From positions 1 through 64,000 of the forward strand of contig NZ_CP018619.1 of the NCBI RefSeq assembly GCF_002849855.1: a stretch of DNA of 64,000 bases. The letters run 5' to 3'. This stretch comes from Vibrio azureus. GTDB taxonomy: Bacteria > Pseudomonadota > Gammaproteobacteria > Enterobacterales > Vibrionaceae. The translations under genes and the position numbers were made by a program. The stretch's first letter is position 1. Each line of letters opens with the position of its first letter. Positions 58,124-64,000 of this stretch are shown piece after piece. The notes under the pieces are model-generated. The model was not told the DNA's origin and made no database searches. It saw only the letters and a list, made by a program, of their open reading frames with translations.

Positions 58124-58145
58124 GAGGTACTCAGATGAGCACCTC
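58124..58145. repeat. Dispersed 22-bp palindrome, copy 3
   Basis: GAGGTACTCAGATG followed by AGCACCTC and CAGGAATACC; see copies at 19-40 and 2466-2487. It lies 26 bp beyond the end of the repeat-protein gene. Confidence 0.5.
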
Positions 58146-58171
58146 AGGAATACCCTTAAATATACAAATTG

Positions 58172-59440
58172 CTAATTTTTTTGGAAGTATGGCATCTGAT
58201 TGATCAATAGAGCACTTTGTTCACCAAAATCATAATATGAGTATTTATCCCTTATATTTTCAACATTCCACTTACTCAAGTCTTGGCTAAAACTGACAGC
58301 TCCAGCGAACATCGCACCCATATCATCAACATTTGAAGTATTCCACATACCTATATCTTGATTAAACCTTGAGGAACCGGCAAACATTGTATGCATATTT
58401 TTAACTTGTGATGTGTCCCATTGAGAAATATCTTGATCAAAGCTTATAGCATCAGCAAACATAGCTCTCATATTATTTACATTTCCAGTATTCCATTCGC
58501 TAATATCCTGATCAAATATTGTCGCAAGATGGAACATATATTCCATATTAGCGACTTTTGATGTATCCCAGTTGGACAGGAGACCGTTAAACAATGATGC
58601 ATTATAAAACATATAGCTAAAATCGGTTACGCTGCCTACATCCCAATCACCGAGATTTTGATTAAAAGATTTAGCAGACTGAAACATATGCTCCATACTT
58701 TGAACATTAGCTGTATTCCAACTTCCTATATTTTGATTAAATACTATTGCAGCATCAAACATATAGCCCATGTCAGTGACATTTGATGTATCCCACTGGC
58801 TGATATCTTGGTTAAACCGAGTCGCTTCAGAAAACATAGCTCTCATATCTTTAACATTTGATGTATCCCAACTAGCAATATCAGAATTAAATTGAGACCT
58901 TTCAAACATCCCACTCATATTTTCTGCACCAGAAGTATCCCAACTTGATAAGTCCCGGTTAAATGAAGAGCCAGTAAACATGTGCTGAAAGTCTTTTACA
59001 TTAGCGGTATTCCATTTGCCAAGATCTTGGTTGAATGAATTTGTATGCCAAAACATAAAGCCCATACTTGTGACACTTGCTGTATCCCATTGACTAATAT
59101 CCTGATTAAAGTCAGCTGCCTTTAGGAACATTGCAGACATATTAGTAACGTTAGATGTATCCCAATCGGCGATATCTGCATTAAAATTCTTCTCTGAAAC
59201 AAAAAGAAAGCTCATATCTGTAACTTGAGTCGTACAGAGTCGAATTTGACCATTTTTAAGTTGTTCCCTTATATCTTTATCCCGAATAAGTTCATTGTCC
59301 ACGACTAAATAGGTGTCAGAACCCTTTATTATTTTGGTACCAACCTGCGTATCTGTACACTTTACTGAAACATTAGATGCTAACGACATATCTGAAAATA
59401 TAGTCATTAAAAATGATGAAATTATTACATGCTTATTCAA
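58172..59440 (-). CDS. BspA-like (DUF285) repeat surface protein
   Basis: The protein has 422 residues with a signal peptide (IISSFLMTIFSDMSLA). From about residue 75 it consists of roughly thirteen 24-25-residue repeats of the type FNQDISQWDTSNVTDMGYMF, the DUF285/BspA leucine-rich-like repeat. Such proteins are secreted or surface-bound, and some bind host proteins. AT-rich composition differs from the tra region, suggesting separate acquisition. Confidence 0.88.
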   Translation of the reverse strand: MNKHVIISSFLMTIFSDMSLASNVSVKCTDTQVGTKIIKGSDTYLVVDNELIRDKDIREQLKNGQIRLCTTQVTDMSFLFVSEKNFNADIADWDTSNVTNMSAMFLKAADFNQDISQWDTASVTSMGFMFWHTNSFNQDLGKWNTANVKDFQHMFTGSSFNRDLSSWDTSGAENMSGMFERSQFNSDIASWDTSNVKDMRAMFSEATRFNQDISQWDTSNVTDMGYMFDAAIVFNQNIGSWNTANVQSMEHMFQSAKSFNQNLGDWDVGSVTDFSYMFYNASLFNGLLSNWDTSKVANMEYMFHLATIFDQDISEWNTGNVNNMRAMFADAISFDQDISQWDTSQVKNMHTMFAGSSRFNQDIGMWNTSNVDDMGAMFAGAVSFSQDLSKWNVENIRDKYSYYDFGEQSALLINQMPYFQKN

Positions 59441-59790
59441 ATTTTACTCGCTTTATAAGGTTTTTATTCAGGTGTAAGAGAGCTTTAAATTGTAATTGTA
59501 TAATTTATACAGAGTCAATGAATATGTTTTCATTTGAATTTTCATCTAATAAAAAAAGAGAACGACATATACCTTAAGGTTTTATCATGACATTTAAAGT
59601 GATTATCACTTATAAGTATGTTACTGTTAGCTGTGTTAATTAAAGGTGTCAATCTTTAATAATTTAATTCCATCAATTTGAAATAACATTACTATCACTA
59701 TCTTTAAATCCAATTAACTTTAAATAAAATTTCATTTATTTGACCTTTTTAATTTCTAAAATATTATTCTACATAACACTAGAGAGTAAA
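59441..59790. other. AT-rich divergent promoter region
   Basis: About 350 bp, very AT-rich, between the DUF285 gene and the adhesin-like gene. It must hold both promoters, but I see no defined operator, repeat or RNA gene. Such AT-rich DNA is a likely H-NS target. Confidence 0.4.
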
Positions 59791-60828
59791 ATGAAAAAAA
59801 TATTATTTCTTTTTTATATGTTGTCATTTGGTGTCACCTGGAGTTCAACTGTCTGGGCACTGGCCTGCTATGATGAACAGAGTGGTGGCAGATTTGGTAG
59901 CGAAAATGGCCATGGTGGTATTACAGTATTTCAGATAGACCCTTCTGCCTCAGTTCCAAATGGTGCCTCTGATGGTCAGGTTGTATGGCGAGGGCCTTCT
60001 AAAACGGTGACCATTAGTTGTTACAAAGATGCGAATAATTACCCTGGTTTAATGAACCATAGGGAACAAGTTCATTTTTGGCCCGGTATGACAGGCAATC
60101 CAAGCATCACCCATATACCCGGTATAAAAGTTGGGTTTCGATTCAAAGGCAGGGATTATTATGGTGAAAAAGTACCTATTCCTGGTTTTGAAGTAGAGGG
60201 GTGTAGCCATTCTGTTAGCTATGACTACTGTGAGAAAAGCACTATAAAGACGAAAACGTTCACTTATCAACCGATCATCGTAACGGGCCCTGGAGACTTC
60301 TCTGGGTACAGATCCTCAATCAATATTTTTCAAGTGGATGGCGAGTTTGGATACAATGGGAGATTTAGAAACTATAGAACAATCATCGATAGTTTTAATA
60401 ATATAAAACCCACTGAGTGCTTGGTAGAGTTAGATGTCCAAGGTGACAATGTTGATTTTGGTACAATTAGTGCCGGTGTAAGCTTTAGCGAAGTTTCTAA
60501 GCCATTAACCATTCAAGTTAAAAATATAACATATAGTTCTGAATGCCCATCAGTTAAATTACGTGGTTACTTTAAAACTAATACTGTAAATAATAATAGA
60601 TATATAACAGTTGTTGATGAAGAAAACAAAGAAATAAAATCACTTGGAATTGAATTATACACATCAGACGGTAGCCAAATAAAAATTAACGAACCTATTG
60701 GTGATGGATTTACCATTAAAAAGATGGGATATGATAGGTACTTTGCCAGATTGGTCTCCGTGGGAGCAGGAGAAATTAAAAAAGGGAAATTTAGTGGTGT
60801 TGCTGTTTATACCGTTTCTTATTTGTAA
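59791..60828 (+). CDS. Fimbrial adhesin-like secreted protein
   Basis: The protein has 345 residues from the ATG at 59791. Signal peptide (ILFLFYMLSFGVTWSSTVWA), an N-terminal Cys-containing domain of about 200 residues that could be a lectin domain, then a pilin-like domain starting CLVELDVQGDNVDFGTISAG and ending VAVYTVSYL, the form of chaperone-usher pilins with the terminal beta strand. No chaperone or usher gene is adjacent, so it is an orphan or uses host ones. Confidence 0.6.
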   Translation: MKKILFLFYMLSFGVTWSSTVWALACYDEQSGGRFGSENGHGGITVFQIDPSASVPNGASDGQVVWRGPSKTVTISCYKDANNYPGLMNHREQVHFWPGMTGNPSITHIPGIKVGFRFKGRDYYGEKVPIPGFEVEGCSHSVSYDYCEKSTIKTKTFTYQPIIVTGPGDFSGYRSSINIFQVDGEFGYNGRFRNYRTIIDSFNNIKPTECLVELDVQGDNVDFGTISAGVSFSEVSKPLTIQVKNITYSSECPSVKLRGYFKTNTVNNNRYITVVDEENKEIKSLGIELYTSDGSQIKINEPIGDGFTIKKMGYDRYFARLVSVGAGEIKKGKFSGVAVYTVSYL

Positions 60829-60894
60829 ATAGTTGGTAGAAAGACCCATGCACCGTCAGACTTTAGCTATGATTCATCACTAAGTTGTGTTGTG

Positions 60895-61542
60895 GGGCTT
60901 TGTTGACGCGCTCATTAAATCATCAATTTTGATTTGAGCGTGTCTTCTTTTATCCTTGCCATCTATCTCCGTATCTAGCTCAGTAACCATGCCTTACAAA
61001 TACAACGGTTCCAGACGTCATCACTTCAAAAAGCCTACCTATCGGCAAACCAATTATGCCGAATACAACCAAAGTCTACGTGATCGTGGGCGCATTGAGA
61101 TCTGGTTATCTGACGACATCATAGAGAACTGGCAAACTAAGCAACGCGCTTACGATGGCACTGATTCATCCCCAAAATATCCAGACAGCACACTTATGGC
61201 ATGCCATTATTTGAGACTCGTGTTCAAACAACCTCTCCGCCAGACTCAAGGCTTTATCGATAGTCTTCTAAAGGAAATTGGCCATACGAATCTCTCCTGT
61301 TCTGACTTTTCGTGTCTATCAAAGCGTCTCTCTAAGGAGGAATGTGTCAGAGAATACGATGCAACGTTACAAAGCAATCATCGGGCCCAAATTACACAGT
61401 AGAGACTTTAACAATCAACAACAGGAAATGATGCTGGCGGCATCAGTATTAAATCGATTTACGCAGCTTGGTATGCCCGAGAGCTACCGAGTTACCTAGT
61501 TATATCAAAAGACAGGATGGGTTGAGTACGGAAACAAAGCCC
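60895..61542 (+). mobile_element. Internally deleted IS5-family element
   Basis: Inverted ends GGGCTTTGTTGACGCG (60895) and GAAACAAAGCCC (to 61542). The transposase N-terminus (PYKYNGSRRHHFKKPTYRQT... from 60990) and C-terminus (MQRYKAIIGPKLHSRDFNNQ ... LGMPESYRVT, to about 61499) are present in different frames; the catalytic middle, some 600 bp, is missing. It is inactive. Confidence 0.8.
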
Positions 61543-61740
61543 GACAAGCACGTCCTTGCCCCATTGTCATTCTTTTGCTCATGAAATCGCTTACTCCTCT
61601 AGCTTCAAATTTCTCCCCATTAAAGTTCATGTGAAAGGCATGCGACTCACTTCGTAATTGCTAATTAAAAGAATTAATTGTCTGAGGGCATGCTGAAAAT
61701 GATTTTGAGTCACTTCGGGACAAAAAAGTAACGCTTTTGT

Positions 61741-64000
61741 CTACGTTACGGGCTGCTTGTTTGTGTTGCAGCTTCTGCTATTTAAGAAGTCGAGTTGAGT
61801 TTTGCTCTCCTTCTCTAACTCACCGACATAGATTAATGATGTCTCGATATTGGCGTACTTTCCGCTTCTGCTTGCACTAAACCAGTTGAATGACCCCACC
61901 GCCATATACCGATCATCAGCAAAAATGCTTTTACTATGGACACCACTTATCACATTGATAACGATACCAAGCTGTTCCAAGACCGCGCAGCAATGTCGAA
62001 ACGCTTGTATTTTATTGGTATCCGGGTGGTTTGCGACCGTGGTATTGAAATGTCTGTCGGTGTGTATGGTAATCCGGACACCTTTGTGCAGTGCTGTTTT
62101 TAGTAGTTCTAACTGCCCTGTTGATTGCAGTTTGTCTAATCGCAACCAAGGTGAGACGATATCTATTTTTCGTTTTACTTCCCTTAGTAGTTTTGATAGG
62201 AACGCATCGTGTTCTTCGGCATTGGTTAGCAGTTTCGGATGGCCGCATATTTGTAATAAATCGGGGCGTTGACCAACACTAAACTTCAGCTCATTTCGCT
62301 CGTCAGAAAAGAGATACTTGGCGAGAAATCCTCGTGGAGAAGATGATGGCGCAGCTTCAATGATATCCAAATCACCAAACACCAAGAATGCATCTTTGGC
62401 TCGAGAAACAGCGACATTGAGCATTGACGGATCCATATCGATAAACCCGCCATCGTTGTGTCTGGTATACACTTGGGAAAAAATAATGATTTTGCGTTCA
62501 GCTCCTTGAAGAGAGTGAACAGTGCCAACGGTTAGTTGGTCATCCCCCTTGCCAGCTTTGATATTGAACTCACTACACGCTGTCTTGATCTGGTTCACTT
62601 GGGCTGAAAATGGAGTAATTATACCCACACACTTGACCAGTGGCTCGCCGTAGTAATTCTCTATGTCAACTATATTGGCATGTAACCATGCAGCGATAGT
62701 TTCTGCTTCTAACTTATTGCGTCGGCTACCACTAAATGATTCCGCAATACCGTCGACGTGCAAATGACTGAAAGGAGAGTAGAGGCTATCTTCGGTCGCT
62801 TGTCCTCGCTTGGGGATCAGGATACCTTGATAGCAAAGGTCATTGCAGTATGAGATTAATTCATCGTAGCAGCGTCTATGTTCTTGCAAAAACATTCCGG
62901 GCTCAACTTCTGGCATACAATGAAAGCGGCTTGCTTGTTGCGCTACATGCATCACACTGCCAGTCACTGCACTTCGGCCTTGCTCTTGAATGACGGTGTA
63001 TTCATCATCAGAGCAGATAACTTTATGCTGTTTTAAATTACCTCGGTCAATTGATGAGCACACATTTCTAATCGGCGGGATTTGGTAAATATCACCGATC
63101 ACCAACGCTTTTTTCGCTAGTGAGAACGATGCTGCGGCAACTTCTGGAGCTACTTGGCCTGCTTCATCAACGATCAAAAGGTCAATTTCATTAAGCAGAT
63201 AGTCAGTTTCAAATTCATTATTCCCAACGTGAGTCTTGTAAGTCATATGAGAAGGCAGAGAATGGAACGTTGATACAATGCAAGGAGTGAGCATCATTCG
63301 ACGTTGCCAGCGAGGGCGAACTGTTTTCAAACCTGTTTTCCGGGCTTGCTTGTTCAGCTCATGACCCAAATTTCGGCAACTGAGTAGCCAGCATGCTTCC
63401 CAGTAATGGACAGCTAAGCGGAACATGCGAAAACGGAGCGTGATATCTAAAACCGAATCGATGTCGGTCAATTGTGGAATAGTTTGTTCTGGAGAGTCTT
63501 CAGTAAAGTTATTGATAGAATTAAGCCAATTCAGTTGTGATTGTTCAAACTCTTGATACTTCTTTAACCAAGATTGATACCGATTTCTTTGTTCGTTAAA
63601 ATCTTCTTTTTTACTAGAAAATATTTGTTTGAGCAGGCTCTCAAATTGGTCTGATGACAGGTTTTCAATTTGCTCTTCATCGTGCTCAATAAGGTTAAAC
63701 ATGAAACTCCTACGTTGGAACTCAAGTTTATTCTTGATTGGAGGTAACCACTTAAACAGTGTTAGCCATGGAGATTCATTGCCGAGGTAGTTTCGCCACG
63801 CAATTAACTGTTCTTTAGCGATATCTTTCAATGCTTGCGCATTAGAAACAGCTTGTTGTTGATCTGCCAATGTTTGTTGGGGATTGTGCCCCAGCCGAGA
63901 ATGGATGTCAGTCAGTTGGCGGTTGTAGTTATGCCAATTGTATTGGATGCAATCTAACTGGTTTTGATGTTGGCGCAATTCAGCAAGGAGATACGCTTTA
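61741..64000 (-). CDS. SF1 helicase with C-terminal phospholipase D domain, partial (Mokosh type II-like)
   Basis: At least 752 codons are visible and the frame is open at the right edge, so the N-terminal part with Walker A lies outside. Visible: coiled-coil start, DLLIVDEAGQVAPEVAA (Walker B), LVIGDIYQIPPI, IITPFSAQVNQIK, VGTVHSLQGAERKIIIFSQV and LNVAVSRAKDAFLVFGD (AAA_12/UvrD-like C-terminal helicase motifs), then IDIVSPWLRLDKL and GVHSKSIFADDRYMAVGSFN, an HKD phospholipase D motif. One protein joining these two activities is the architecture described for type II Mokosh phage defence. Confidence 0.78.
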   Translation of the reverse strand, partial: KAYLLAELRQHQNQLDCIQYNWHNYNRQLTDIHSRLGHNPQQTLADQQQAVSNAQALKDIAKEQLIAWRNYLGNESPWLTLFKWLPPIKNKLEFQRRSFMFNLIEHDEEQIENLSSDQFESLLKQIFSSKKEDFNEQRNRYQSWLKKYQEFEQSQLNWLNSINNFTEDSPEQTIPQLTDIDSVLDITLRFRMFRLAVHYWEACWLLSCRNLGHELNKQARKTGLKTVRPRWQRRMMLTPCIVSTFHSLPSHMTYKTHVGNNEFETDYLLNEIDLLIVDEAGQVAPEVAAASFSLAKKALVIGDIYQIPPIRNVCSSIDRGNLKQHKVICSDDEYTVIQEQGRSAVTGSVMHVAQQASRFHCMPEVEPGMFLQEHRRCYDELISYCNDLCYQGILIPKRGQATEDSLYSPFSHLHVDGIAESFSGSRRNKLEAETIAAWLHANIVDIENYYGEPLVKCVGIITPFSAQVNQIKTACSEFNIKAGKGDDQLTVGTVHSLQGAERKIIIFSQVYTRHNDGGFIDMDPSMLNVAVSRAKDAFLVFGDLDIIEAAPSSSPRGFLAKYLFSDERNELKFSVGQRPDLLQICGHPKLLTNAEEHDAFLSKLLREVKRKIDIVSPWLRLDKLQSTGQLELLKTALHKGVRITIHTDRHFNTTVANHPDTNKIQAFRHCCAVLEQLGIVINVISGVHSKSIFADDRYMAVGSFNWFSASRSGKYANIETSLIYVGELEKESKTQLDFLNSRSCNTNKQPVT

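Noticed and set aside
1-64000. CRISPR arrays and rRNA or tRNA genes
   Set aside because: No regularly spaced direct repeats with unique spacers and no cloverleaf or rRNA-like sequence were seen in the window.

Overview
The window looks like most of a large conjugative plasmid from a Vibrionaceae host. It is a plasmid because a Rep_3 initiator sits beside an iteron origin with a DnaA box, followed by P1-type parA-parB and a recognisable P1-type parS. It is conjugative because it carries a MobH (TraI_2-type) relaxase, a VirD4/TraD coupling protein, a VirB4/TraC ATPase and an almost complete GI-type (MPF_G, ICE PFGI-1/SPI-7-like) type IV secretion system, plus an IncI/PFGI-like thin type IV pilus. 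The host guess rests on a GlyGly-CTERM trypsin-like protease, moderate GC content and general protein flavour; it is an inference.

Layout: 1-4445 is accessory DNA with an IS6-family fragment, membrane and lipoprotein genes and an orphan SUKH-like immunity gene. 4446-8593 is the relaxase operon, with a consensus LexA box upstream. 8594-9580 holds the first of four copies of a structured leader repeat and a candidate small RNA. 9581-14316 holds two XRE regulators, repB, oriV, parA, parB and parS. 14531-16331 is a leader-controlled operon with radC. 16650-17610 is a tandem duplication that made a spare traG tail. 17828-35560 is the secretion machinery in two operons. 35756-37307 holds HU and a secreted protease. 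37466-47397 is the pilus operon. 47529-49229 has a methyltransferase remnant, a RelE-type toxin-antitoxin pair and a leader-controlled STY4534-family gene. 49456-54153 is ssb-topB, with a TnpB element inserted in the end of topB. 54369-56117 is a tyrosine-recombinase module with a candidate recombination site. 56390-57743 is a fourth leader-controlled operon. 58172-64000 is accessory DNA: a BspA-like repeat protein, a fimbrial-adhesin-like protein, an IS5 remnant and a partial helicase-phospholipase D protein resembling type II Mokosh defence.

Three regulatory layers are visible in the DNA. (1) Four nearly identical 36-bp palindromes lie about 74 bp upstream of the first codon of exactly four operons (ssb-topB, pilL-pilV, and the two tra operons), each embedding a promoter of identical geometry: a common transfer regulon. 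(2) Four copies of a structured leader repeat, with compensatory base changes, precede the relaxase operon and three operons of leading-region-like genes (radC, DUF6573, STY4534-type). (3) Nine genes in the latter three operons each have a hairpin that buries the ribosome-binding site, and for eight of them an upstream hairpin could pair with the sequestering arm instead. Layers 2 and 3 together are my best candidate for an undescribed system: a set of structured switches controlling genes that may be needed just after plasmid entry.
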